From contig OMXV01000029.1 in assembly GCA_900315075.1 (NCBI GenBank), forward strand, positions 1 to 58,228: a DNA stretch of 58,228 bases, in the 5' to 3' direction. Numbering within the stretch: the stretch's first letter is position 1; each line of letters begins with the position of its first letter. The position numbers were made by a program, and so were the translations under genes. The DNA comes from an uncultured Prevotellaceae bacterium (GTDB taxonomy: Bacteria; Bacteroidota; Bacteroidia; Bacteroidales; Bacteroidaceae). Positions 25,201-32,819 of the stretch are shown in pieces. Below the pieces are notes generated by a model. The model was not told the DNA's origin. It made no database searches and worked only from the letters and a program-made list of their open reading frames with translations.

Positions 25201-25342
25201 GAGTTGCAGAGTCTATGTGAGTGGCAACAATCTCTTCTGTCTCTCTGGATTTAAACTATGGGATCCTGAGCTTGGTACCAGCAACGGACTGCAGTATCCG
25301 CTCAACCGCTCTATTATGTTCGGAGTGGATATCAGTTTCTAA
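22214..25342 (+). CDS. SusC/RagA-family TonB-dependent outer-membrane transporter
   Basis: 1042 residues, normal for the family. Signal peptide about 1-38, carboxypeptidase-D regulatory-like domain about 46-118 (V-T-G-L-V-T-D-G ... F-S-Y-V-G-Y), then E-V-V-V-T-G-Y (127-133) and the plug domain to about 255 (L-I-D-G-V ... Y-G-V-R-G-A-N-G-V-I-V-I-T-T-K). The rest is a 22-stranded barrel ending in the aromatic F-G-V-D-I-S-F. It imports oligosaccharides together with the SusD-like lipoprotein encoded 27 bp downstream. The N-terminus lacks an STN anti-sigma-interaction domain, so control is likely by another regulator such as the one at 30256. Confidence 0.97.
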   Translation: MDKNLTKFCHKLLPAGMFMFCTMTFLVAAPVLPQANAAIQQDTRETLVTGLVTDGEKEPLIGVTVSVVGTETKVMTDIDGMFRITIPDKSTTVLEFSYVGYKNKQVKVNGAKLLNVQMEEETNEFTEVVVTGYSSQKKASIIGSIETIKPAELQFGTTRTLSNNLAGKLSGVIGIQRSGEPGYDDSEFWIRGMSTFHGSNAPLVLIDGVARDLNNVDIAEIESFSILKDASAQAMYGVRGANGVIVITTKRGKIGAPQVRFHVEHAISEPTKFPEFLNAADYMTLLNDLAGKDGSPLPFTQLQIDRTRSGYDPDLYPDVNWIDVITKNYAHTTRGNLDVSGGSDFLRYSIVASYFKEGGILEQDKTLPIDNATNNQQFNLRTNIDMDVTKTTLLRVNIGGYLNRFKKQGVDVNTAFDHAFMTLPFAHPARYSDGSIPLISNRHNPWLEVTQGGYNFRTSSKLQTLFSVEQDLRQLTKGLKAKVLFSFDRWNQSERGRTTNVGTVFPATGRDAEGNLIYTQFQTGDESMPHYNRGEYGNTNIYLEADLMYARRFGKMDLDVLFLYNQQAYDNGDIQDFRKQGIAGRLSATYDSRYVAEFNFGYNGSENFAKGNRFGFFPSFAVGWLMSEEPWMEKMKNTFNKIKFRASIGRAGDDNIGGRRFAYLTTLKSSGDYGYTWGTTGQRYFDGILEGEYGVSNLTWETVTKQNFGVELGLFNAIDLTFDIFKENRKDIFMRRSSVPSQSGIPYESQPYANYGKMENHGIEVTINLHKQWNQDFYTSAYGNFTFAKNKVTEFDEPEVKKGTHRAQTGRSWGELYGLTAERLFTADDFNADGSLKAGIPEQRVGGSQLYPGDVKYLDMNGDNVITEEDEGFIGGTVDPRIVYGFGGVINYKHFDVNFFFQGVGDVYRVIGGQPYFLPGGGTTTEGNAYAYNIDDRWTDSNPDPYAFWPRLTYGPNQNNYRASTWWKKNMSFLRCKTIELGYTLPKAWVEPCYAKSCRVYVSGNNLFCLSGFKLWDPELGTSNGLQYPLNRSIMFGVDISF

Positions 25343-25369
25343 ATATATCAATTTCAAAACAACGAAATT

Positions 25370-27307
25370 ATGAAATCATTCAAGTTTGCAAAATATATCG
25401 CGGCCGGACTGGTGGCCCTGTCGCTCACCACATCTTGTTCCGACTACTTAGACAAGGAACCCGACCCGGAACTGACCACCGACATGGTATTTGAGAACCG
25501 CGACAAGGTATATTCCTGGCTCGCAAGTATATACAATATCATACATAAACCCGATAAATGGTCGTTGACAGCCGATGGGTACGAAGTGTTGGCCGACGAT
25601 ATCACTCCTTCGGAGAGATGGCGCCAGTGGGACTGGAGACTCGTCATCGAGAAAATCACAGGCACATGGACCATCAACTCGCCATGGGACGGTGACCTCT
25701 GGGCAAGAATGCCTCTTTATATCCGCCATGGATATATCTTCAACAACATGGTGAAAGCCATGCCCGACCACGACCTCCCACAGTCAGAAGTGGAAAATAT
25801 GAAAAACGAGGTGAAATTCCTTACTGCATACGGATGGTGGCTGTTGGCTGAGAACTATGGTGGAATACCGTTCACACCCGACTATATCGCCCCCACTAAT
25901 GCGTCGCTCGACGAACTGATGGTGGGACAGTCGAAATTTGATGATGTGGTGGATTACTGCGACAAACAGATGTTGGAGGCTGCCAATGCACTGCCTGCTA
26001 TCTACAGCGATCCGTCGAAGTATGGGCGCGTCAATAAGATTATGGCTCTTACCGTGCGTTCACGCATGTTGCTCTTTGCTGCCAGCCCACTGGTGAATGG
26101 CAATCCATGGTACAATGAGTATCGCAACTATAAAGGTGAGCAGATTTTCAATCAGACCTACGACCATAATAAATGGATAAAGGCTGCTGAGGCATGTAAG
26201 CTATGTATCGATGAAGCCGAAAAGGCAGGTTATGCACTCTACACCGAAGCAGGACCTAATGGTGGCATCGACCCATTCATGTCAACCTATAACGTGCATA
26301 TAAAAAAATGGAGTGAGGGCAACCGTGAGATTACCTTCCCTGTCACCAAGGGCAACGACTATCGCAATACATTCCTTCGCACCGTGTCGGTACGTGAATA
26401 TGGAGGTGGCAATGGATTAGGCGTATATCAGGGACTTGTCGATGCTTTCTTCACCAAGAACGGACTGCCCATCACAGATCCTAATTCAGGTTATGTGGAG
26501 GATGGCTTTTCAAGTGTGGTCGAAAACCGTTCGGATATCACATCATGGGAATACGGAACAGGTAATCCCGGTGAAGTGACATCGCGTGGAACATACAACA
26601 TGTATTGCAACCGTGAACCGCGTTTCTATAATGCTGTTTCATACCATGGCTCATGGTTGGCTGTGGGCAATCGTAAATACAATTTCTTCTATAATGGACG
26701 CGACAACATCCAGTCTTCATCGCCACACGATGCGCCACAGAATGGCTATCTTGCACGTAAGTCGTTGTGTGTCACCGATAATTACCTGACTGGTGCTGTG
26801 ACTGACCGTCAGGGATTCACCTATCGCCTGGCATTCACCTATCTCGACTATGCTGAGGCTGTCAACGAGGCATACAATACTGCTGAGGCAAGGATGAATG
26901 CGCTGAAATACCTCAACCGTATTCGTGAACGTGCCGGCGTTCGTCAATACACGTTCGACAATGTGGACCCCGCCAATGAGGATTATATCCATATTGATAA
27001 TACTCAGGAGGAAGTGAGACGGGTGGTGTATTTGGAACGCCGTGTCGAGCTCTGCTGCGAGAATAATAGATGGTTTGACATACGCCGACTGATGCTGGCA
27101 GAGAAAATACCTGAGATGAATGGCGACTGCTATGGTATGAATGCACAGGGTCGTAACCAGAACGAATTCTTCAAGCGTACTCCATATCAGAAGAGAGTAT
27201 GGAAGAAAGAATACTACTGGATGCCTATCTACATCAATGAGTATGAGAAAAACCCAAATCTTGTTGAGGCTCCCTTCTGGGTGACTGGCGATAATACTGA
27301 AAAATAA
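25370..27307 (+). CDS. SusD/RagB-family glycan-binding lipoprotein
   Basis: 645 residues with lipobox L-T-T-S-C (Cys23) followed by S-D-Y-L-D-K-E-P-D, the classic SusD start. The central region holds the TPR-like helices (S-R-M-L-L-F-A-A-S-P-L-V-N-G) and the C-terminal part has the L-N-R-I-R-E-R-A-G and R-V-E-L-C-C-E-N-N-R-W-F-D-I-R-R signatures of RagB/SusD. It caps the SusC transporter at the cell surface and captures the glycan. It is co-transcribed with susC and the SusE/F-like gene (25 bp downstream). Confidence 0.97.
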   Translation: MKSFKFAKYIAAGLVALSLTTSCSDYLDKEPDPELTTDMVFENRDKVYSWLASIYNIIHKPDKWSLTADGYEVLADDITPSERWRQWDWRLVIEKITGTWTINSPWDGDLWARMPLYIRHGYIFNNMVKAMPDHDLPQSEVENMKNEVKFLTAYGWWLLAENYGGIPFTPDYIAPTNASLDELMVGQSKFDDVVDYCDKQMLEAANALPAIYSDPSKYGRVNKIMALTVRSRMLLFAASPLVNGNPWYNEYRNYKGEQIFNQTYDHNKWIKAAEACKLCIDEAEKAGYALYTEAGPNGGIDPFMSTYNVHIKKWSEGNREITFPVTKGNDYRNTFLRTVSVREYGGGNGLGVYQGLVDAFFTKNGLPITDPNSGYVEDGFSSVVENRSDITSWEYGTGNPGEVTSRGTYNMYCNREPRFYNAVSYHGSWLAVGNRKYNFFYNGRDNIQSSSPHDAPQNGYLARKSLCVTDNYLTGAVTDRQGFTYRLAFTYLDYAEAVNEAYNTAEARMNALKYLNRIRERAGVRQYTFDNVDPANEDYIHIDNTQEEVRRVVYLERRVELCCENNRWFDIRRLMLAEKIPEMNGDCYGMNAQGRNQNEFFKRTPYQKRVWKKEYYWMPIYINEYEKNPNLVEAPFWVTGDNTEK

Positions 27308-27332
27308 GCATCAATCATAAAATTAATATCCT

Positions 27333-28469
27333 ATGAAAAAAATAGCATATATCATCAGTCTCGTCTTTGTTGCAGGTGCCTTCACTGCTTGCAACGAAGA
27401 CCCTGAATACTACGAGTTGAAAGACAACCCCGACCAGATGCATATCAAGGCATCGCAGAGTGAAATCATTTTTAATAAAGGCATGGCAGACCAGACTGCT
27501 ATCACATTCACATGGGATGCAGCCGTAAGTCCTGTCTCTGCCAGCGACCCCGTGTCTTACTGTATCCGCTTCTATGATACCAACATGAAATCCGAACATT
27601 GCTCCGACCTCATCGAATTGGGCAATGTGACACAAGCATCTTTTACACATGATGAGTTGAATTCTATCGTCTCTCGTTGGGTGATGCCTGGCGAACCACT
27701 GGATGTGACTGCACAACTGCTTTGTTATGTCAACAACGAGACGAAGTATGTAAAGCCTATCCCCTCTACGGTGTCATTCTTAGCAACTTGCTACGAGAAA
27801 TATCCTACCTATCTGTATATGCACATGACCGACCTCAACGATGGTACCACAAAGGTGGAGCGTTTGGAGCAGAGGCAATTGGGAACAGGTATCTATGAGG
27901 TGTCAACCAATATGAAACCATGCACATTCTATTTCACTACCAGTACAGAGGAATATCCTCTTTACGGACAAGCAGAGGGTGAGAAAATGGAGTATGTGAC
28001 CAGCGGAAATTTCAAACAGTTCACTTTCGATGAATTGGGCGCGCGTACGGTCATCGTCGATACCAACAACGACTTCAATGACTGTCGGGTTCTCGATATC
28101 GTGCAACTGCCTACACCGGGACTGATCTGGATTTGTGGTAATGGATGTTCTATCGGTTGGAACACCAACACACCTGCTGGCAGACTTGAAATGGTGGGAA
28201 CGGCACGCGAACCCTACTATTATGCTTGGACAGGTGAATTCATCGCCGGTGGAGAGATTAAGTTCGGACTTGGCGGAGGCTGGGGCGACCAGTTCTTCTA
28301 TGCTCCAGTGGAAAATGCAGACCCTGTCACCGACCATCGGCTTGAGATGTATCGATTCCAGGACAATGGAGGTGACTTGAAATGGGTACCTTCAGTCAGT
28401 GGACGTTATACATTTACACTCTGTCTCCTTGCCACTGATATGTGGACAAAGTTTGAACCAGCCAACTGA
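27333..28469 (+). CDS. SusE/SusF-like surface glycan-binding lipoprotein
   Basis: 378 residues with lipobox G-A-F-T-A-C (Cys20). The N-terminal domain (about 25-150) has the SusE immunoglobulin-like pattern (I-I-F-N-K-G ... T-F-T-W-D-A), followed by two carbohydrate-binding-like domains (L-Y-M-H-M-T-D-L-N-D-G; L-I-W-I-C-G-N-G-C-S-I-G-W). Such proteins sit beside SusCD and hold glycan at the cell surface; they have no catalytic role. Its position directly after susD and 14 bp before a GH43 lipoprotein gene supports this. Confidence 0.88.
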   Translation: MKKIAYIISLVFVAGAFTACNEDPEYYELKDNPDQMHIKASQSEIIFNKGMADQTAITFTWDAAVSPVSASDPVSYCIRFYDTNMKSEHCSDLIELGNVTQASFTHDELNSIVSRWVMPGEPLDVTAQLLCYVNNETKYVKPIPSTVSFLATCYEKYPTYLYMHMTDLNDGTTKVERLEQRQLGTGIYEVSTNMKPCTFYFTTSTEEYPLYGQAEGEKMEYVTSGNFKQFTFDELGARTVIVDTNNDFNDCRVLDIVQLPTPGLIWICGNGCSIGWNTNTPAGRLEMVGTAREPYYYAWTGEFIAGGEIKFGLGGGWGDQFFYAPVENADPVTDHRLEMYRFQDNGGDLKWVPSVSGRYTFTLCLLATDMWTKFEPAN

Positions 28470-28483
28470 TAAATACCTCGAAA

Positions 28484-29752
28484 ATGAATACGATAATGAA
28501 AATGTTTCTCAGCATTGCATTGATTATGAGTATGGGCCTCTTGGCTTGTGCGGATGATGAGGTGAATACCTATCAGAATCCTGTGGCCAAATGGAGCCTT
28601 CCCGATCCTACTGTCATCAAGGCAAGCGACAACTATTTCTATCTGTATGCTACCGAGGACACCCACAATGTGCCAATCTACCGTTCTAAGGACTTGGTGA
28701 CTTGGAGATATGCCGGCACTGCTTTCACTGATGCCACCCGACCGATGGACTTTGTTCCTAATGGTTCGATATGGGCACCTGATATCAATTACATCAATGG
28801 CCAATATGTACTCTACTATTCCAAGTCGGAATGGGGTAAGACATGGGAATGTGGCATTGGCGTGGCTGTGTCGGACAGGCCAAATGGCGGATTCCATGAT
28901 GCACATAAACTCTTCATTTCAAGTGAAGTAGGAATAGAAAACTGTATCGACCCCTTCTTTATTCAGGATGATGGCCGCAACTATCTTTTCTGGGGGTCAT
29001 TCCATGATATCTATGGAGTGGAACTGACAGAAGACGGATTGAATGTGAAAGAGGGTGCCGTGCCACAGAAAATCGCAGGTGGACTCATCGAGGCAACTTG
29101 TATTGTGAAGCATGACAACTATTATTATCTGATAGGGTCGGCGGGTTCGTGCTGCGAAGGTGCCAACAGCACCTATCATTTGGTGATGACACGTTCCAAG
29201 AACCTCTTTGGCCCCTATGTCAACCGTGAAGGAAGGTCGGCTATTGGTGATAACTTCTCACCATTGCTCAATGGCAGTCCACAGGTATATGGACCAGGAC
29301 ATTGCTCTGAGTTTGTGCAGGATGACGCTGGACAGTCATGGGTGCTCTATCATGGATTTCAGGCCGATAATGTAGATGCGGGCCGTGTGATTTATCTCGA
29401 TAAGATTACCTGGGGAAACGATGGATGGCCACAGATTCAGGGCATGCGTCCCTCTGTAGAGGCTGAAGTTCCACTCTTTGGCGAACAGGCTGGTATCGAT
29501 ACGCCAGTCTCTGCTTCCCTCGATCTCGATTTTTTCATTCAGCCTACAGAGACAAAAGGAATGTTCCGTATTGATGGACCAGATGGATTGCCTTTTACGT
29601 GGCAGTTGTTCCATATTGGTGGCAGTCTGATGGCAAACGGAAAAGCCAAAACTACTGCTATCGTCGATGCTACAAAATACAATAGGGGCATGTATGTCAT
29701 CAAAGTCAACGGGCCTTACAGTAGCCAGAGCGAGATGATTATGAGACAATAA
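28484..29752 (+). CDS. GH43 endo-arabinanase-like enzyme with lipobox and C-terminal tail
   Basis: 422 residues. The GH43 propeller fills about residues 30-330, with Asp41 (S-L-P-D-P-T), Asp156 (C-I-D-P-F-F) and Glu203 (L-I-E-A-T-C). Blocks such as G-S-A-G-S-C-C-E-G and W-G-S-F-H-D-I are typical of arabinan endo-1,5-alpha-L-arabinosidases. Residues about 340-422 make an extra domain resembling a Por-secretion C-terminal domain (W-Q-L-F-H-I-G-G-S-L ... N-R-G-M-Y-V-I-K-V-N-G). The N-terminus carries a lipobox G-L-L-A-C (Cys22), which is an odd combination. It is the last gene of the sus operon, followed by a terminator. Confidence 0.85.
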   Translation: MNTIMKMFLSIALIMSMGLLACADDEVNTYQNPVAKWSLPDPTVIKASDNYFYLYATEDTHNVPIYRSKDLVTWRYAGTAFTDATRPMDFVPNGSIWAPDINYINGQYVLYYSKSEWGKTWECGIGVAVSDRPNGGFHDAHKLFISSEVGIENCIDPFFIQDDGRNYLFWGSFHDIYGVELTEDGLNVKEGAVPQKIAGGLIEATCIVKHDNYYYLIGSAGSCCEGANSTYHLVMTRSKNLFGPYVNREGRSAIGDNFSPLLNGSPQVYGPGHCSEFVQDDAGQSWVLYHGFQADNVDAGRVIYLDKITWGNDGWPQIQGMRPSVEAEVPLFGEQAGIDTPVSASLDLDFFIQPTETKGMFRIDGPDGLPFTWQLFHIGGSLMANGKAKTTAIVDATKYNRGMYVIKVNGPYSSQSEMIMRQ

Positions 29753-29786
29753 TTAGTTGGTAAAAAATATTTAAAAAACAGACACG

Positions 29787-29822
29787 AAGAGGTTGTTCAT
29801 AGCGAGCAACCTCTTTTTTTTC
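29787..29822 (+). terminator. Rho-independent terminator of the susCD operon
   Basis: AAGAGGTTGTTC and GAGCAACCTCTT form a 12-bp stem (one wobble) around a 5-base loop, followed by a run of eight T. A weaker hairpin (TTTCTATG ... CATAGAAA) follows at 29819-29858. Confidence 0.9.
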
Positions 29823-29893
29823 TATGTAATCCGCAAGCACTCGATGCTGGCATAGAAATCTTTATAGTCTTATGCCTGATGGACTTAATTATG

Positions 29894-29915
29894 TTAATTT
29901 TGCATGCAAAGTTAA
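29894..29915. promoter_or_regulatory. Palindrome carrying -7 boxes on both strands
   Basis: TTAATTTTGCATGCAAAGTTAA is palindromic except for one pair and contains TTTGCATGCAAA (29899-29910). It holds TAATTTTG on the plus strand (29895-29902) and TAACTTTG on the minus strand (29907-29914). Either direction could start a short RNA. No convincing gene lies in the rest of 29823-30255. Confidence 0.45.
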
Positions 29916-30153
29916 GATTTTTATTTCATTTACTGTGATTACATACAGAGTTTAATGTGAAAAAGCAGAATTGCCATCCAATTGTTGGCAGAACGTATCC
30001 CTGTCTCGTCGGCATCACTGCTGCATCCTAATTACCTTGACGTACTTCCGCTTCCCGTTCACTTTCCGCATTATGCGCACAGAGGTGTAATCGTTTTCTT
30101 GTCCAACTCAAAAACTTTTTTGTCTTTTTATAACTCCGATGTGTTTTTTTTTG

Positions 30154-30161
30154 TAAATTTG
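30154..30161 (+). promoter_or_regulatory. Promoter -7 box (TAAATTTG) of the regulator gene
   Basis: A full TAnnTTTG match 95 bp before the ATG at 30256. Confidence 0.6.
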
Positions 30162-30255
30162 CAGTGTGATTTTATGCACTCAGCATATTGATGGTATAAA
30201 GCAAGACTATTACATCACAGATTGATACTTTGAAAATCCAATCAATACTATACTT

Positions 30256-31851
30256 ATGAAAAAACTATTCATATATATTATCCCTGTATTTTTTATCCTC
30301 CCACTACATTTGTTCGCACAAAACTCTACAAAAGAGTGGTTGCAGAAACTTGATGAGAGCTTGGCACAACGAGAAAAGTTTGATACACAGAAACGCGAGA
30401 AAATCGACCAGCTGAAACAACAGCTCAGACAAGCACGTGGGGCAGAGAGCAGATATGATGCACTACATTCCATTTACGAGGAATACAAGAGTTATTGTTA
30501 TGATTCTGCCGTGGTCTATGCCCGACAGACGCTCGACTTGGCTGAAAGGATGGGAGAGAACGACCGTATCACCGAATCCAAATGTGCTGTGGCCTTCTGT
30601 TTAATCTCATCAGGAATACTGAGTGAGGCAGCATCCATTTTGGACACCATCGACCCTATGCAGCAACCGCGCGAATTGCGCAACCTCTATTTCGACATGA
30701 AATGCAGCCTATATCGGTCGATGGCCGACTTCGCACACGATGACCCCTATTATACGAAATACATTACCATCAGCAATGCCTATCTCGACTCATTGATTCA
30801 GGCCACACCGCCCAACACGATGAAATGGTATTCGTATATGGGTTCCAGGCAGATGCGTGACTGGAAATATAACGAGGCTCTCAGTTCTTTTAAGAAAGTG
30901 TTGGAATCGCCCGAGGCCGACGACCATCAAAAGGCAATGACTACTGCAGAGATGGCATGGGCATACACTTACCTGAAGGATGAAGACAGTGCCATGGCTT
31001 ATTTCGCCCAGTCAGCCATCTACGACAATGAGACAGCTACACGTGAGATAACAGCCCTGTATCATCTGTCAAGATTGATTTATAAGCAGGGAGACCATTC
31101 GCGGGCAAGTCGATATGTGCATCAGGCACTCGACGATGTGCAATTCTATAATTCACGACTGAGAAAAGTGGAAATTGGGGATATCTTGCCCATCATCGAA
31201 CAAGACCGATACAAGGCTGTGCGTAGTCAGCGCAACTGGCTCATCGCAGCATCAAGTCTTTTTATCGCACTGCTGTTGTTTATATTGTATGCATATTGGT
31301 TGAATCGTAAGAAGAATCGTAAGCTTACCGAGGCACGAGAAACCATCGCAGGACAACTGGAAATGCTGAAGCAAGCCAATAGCCAGCTGATGGAGGACGA
31401 CAAAATCAAAAATGCTTATATCGGGCGTTCGTTCTATACCAATGCCGAATATATCGCTAAATTGGAGAAACTATTCCTTACCATCGACCGCAAAATAGCA
31501 GCCCGACAATTCGACGACTTACGTTCGATGTTGAAACTCTCAACACTCAATGCCGAGCGCGAGAATATGTATGAGGCTTTCGACCAAACATTTTTGAAGT
31601 TGTTCCCAAACTTTGTGGAACGATTTAATAATCTTTTCGAGGAAAAAGACCGTAAGTTGCCACCCAATGACCATTCCCTCACATCTGAGATGCGTATCTT
31701 CGCTCTCATCCGTTTGGGTATCAGCGATAGTGAGCGTATCGCCAAATTCCTTGATTATTCGGTTCATACCGTCAATACCTATAAGACCCGTGTTAAAAAC
31801 CGCTCCACAGCCGACAATGATCAGTTCGAGAAGTTGATTATGAAGTTTTAA
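30256..31851 (+). CDS. TPR membrane regulator with C-terminal LuxR-like HTH (DUF6377 type)
   Basis: 531 residues. Signal peptide or N-terminal anchor about 1-21, a periplasmic region of TPR-like helices (about 60-310), one membrane segment at about 327-348 (W-L-I-A-A-S-S-L-F-I-A-L-L-L-F-I-L), and a cytoplasmic part with a coiled stretch (350-382). The end (480-516) is a helix-turn-helix of the type I-F-A-L-I-R-L-G-I-S-D-S-E-R-I-A-K-F-L, with V-H-T-V-N-T-Y-K-T-R as recognition helix. Proteins of this layout sit beside polysaccharide utilisation loci and are thought to sense a glycan in the periplasm and activate sus genes. It is the best local candidate to control the susC operon. Confidence 0.85.
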   Translation: MKKLFIYIIPVFFILPLHLFAQNSTKEWLQKLDESLAQREKFDTQKREKIDQLKQQLRQARGAESRYDALHSIYEEYKSYCYDSAVVYARQTLDLAERMGENDRITESKCAVAFCLISSGILSEAASILDTIDPMQQPRELRNLYFDMKCSLYRSMADFAHDDPYYTKYITISNAYLDSLIQATPPNTMKWYSYMGSRQMRDWKYNEALSSFKKVLESPEADDHQKAMTTAEMAWAYTYLKDEDSAMAYFAQSAIYDNETATREITALYHLSRLIYKQGDHSRASRYVHQALDDVQFYNSRLRKVEIGDILPIIEQDRYKAVRSQRNWLIAASSLFIALLLFILYAYWLNRKKNRKLTEARETIAGQLEMLKQANSQLMEDDKIKNAYIGRSFYTNAEYIAKLEKLFLTIDRKIAARQFDDLRSMLKLSTLNAERENMYEAFDQTFLKLFPNFVERFNNLFEEKDRKLPPNDHSLTSEMRIFALIRLGISDSERIAKFLDYSVHTVNTYKTRVKNRSTADNDQFEKLIMKF

Positions 31852-32025
31852 TCAACACATCTGTCCACATACCTCTATGCAGATGGGTAATCACTTTTTA
31901 AATGGATTCAATAGATTATTCCACAATGATTGTTTTGGTGGTGTAATTCGAATAAACAATAAATTGAACACATAATAATTTTCTATCTTTTCAGTGACTA
32001 ACAAGCATAAAATAATTTTTTTTCA

Positions 32026-32033
32026 TAACTTTG
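32026..32033 (+). promoter_or_regulatory. Promoter -7 box (TAACTTTG)
   Basis: A full TAnnTTTG match 36 bp before the in-frame ATG at 32069. Confidence 0.6.
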
Positions 32034-32068
32034 CACATGACATATAAATCTATTACCCAAGCATAAAC

Positions 32069-32632
32069 ATGAATATGAAAAGGATTGCATTTAGCTTAAT
32101 TGTGTTATGCGTGGCGCTTATGGCTCACGCACAAAGTGTGGACTCGCAAATCCAGAAAATACGTGATTTCTACAACCACGTGCAAGAACAAGTGAAAATA
32201 GGCTACAGCACTGAGAATCCCATCGGCACAGCCGTCATCGACCATGTGGCCACTTACTGCGCCGTTGGATATGTCAAGGGCAAAACTGAAATATATACTT
32301 ACCTCTACGACGGCGATGATGTGGACGACGAACTCTTCAACACGCAACAGGTGGTGATGATACGCGAGAATTTTGAGCGAGGACCATGGCAGCAGTATCG
32401 CGAATACCTTTACGACCCTGACACCCAGGAACCCATCTTCTGCTACTTCCACGATATGAATCCCGATACTGGGGAGTTCGACGACCATCGTTTCTATTTT
32501 GCCAAGGGGAAACTGCTCAAGGCCTTGCCTGCCTCATCGGCACCAAAAGCGAAATCTGCCCTCAAAATTGCCAACGGCATGAAGGTTTACGGGCGCTCCA
32601 TCTTCGAAACCTCCCCCACGAATCTCGATTGA
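32069..32632 (+). CDS. Small secreted protein of unknown function
   Basis: 187 residues with a clear signal peptide (about 1-22, A-L-M-A-H-A-Q). The mature part begins with a helix (S-Q-I-Q-K-I-R-D-F-Y-N-H-V-Q-E-Q) and is rich in Tyr and Asp (Y-L-Y-D-G-D-D-V-D-D-E). I recognise no family. It has its own promoter and stands alone between the regulator and a convergent GH28 gene. The strong start signals and signal peptide make it a real gene. Confidence 0.7.
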   Translation: MNMKRIAFSLIVLCVALMAHAQSVDSQIQKIRDFYNHVQEQVKIGYSTENPIGTAVIDHVATYCAVGYVKGKTEIYTYLYDGDDVDDELFNTQQVVMIRENFERGPWQQYREYLYDPDTQEPIFCYFHDMNPDTGEFDDHRFYFAKGKLLKALPASSAPKAKSALKIANGMKVYGRSIFETSPTNLD

Positions 32633-32793
32633 GTAACGGATTGGGTTGTAAAATGACTTTATTCGTACCTTTACAAAGCAATAGTTAACTGGTATTGTCA
32701 AAACACCACATCTTTAAAGAATAGAGACAATGTGACTTTTGAGCAACTCTTTTCTAAAGGATAAATAATCATCTGAGTCCAAAACTATTTTCA

Positions 32794-32812
32794 GACATAC
32801 ACGGGGTATGTC
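32794..32812 (-). terminator. Possible hairpin terminator of the leftward GH28 gene
   Basis: GACATAC and GTATGTC form a 7-bp stem with a 5-base loop 8 bp past the GH28 stop. The downstream T-tract on the minus strand is weak (GAAAATAGTTTT). Confidence 0.4.
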
Positions 32813-32819
32813 CCTAAGA

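Noticed and set aside
29982-30191. A 69-codon frame in the gap before the regulator gene
   Set aside because: Its composition is not protein-like in the second half, it overlaps the regulator's promoter box at 30154, and no family is recognised.
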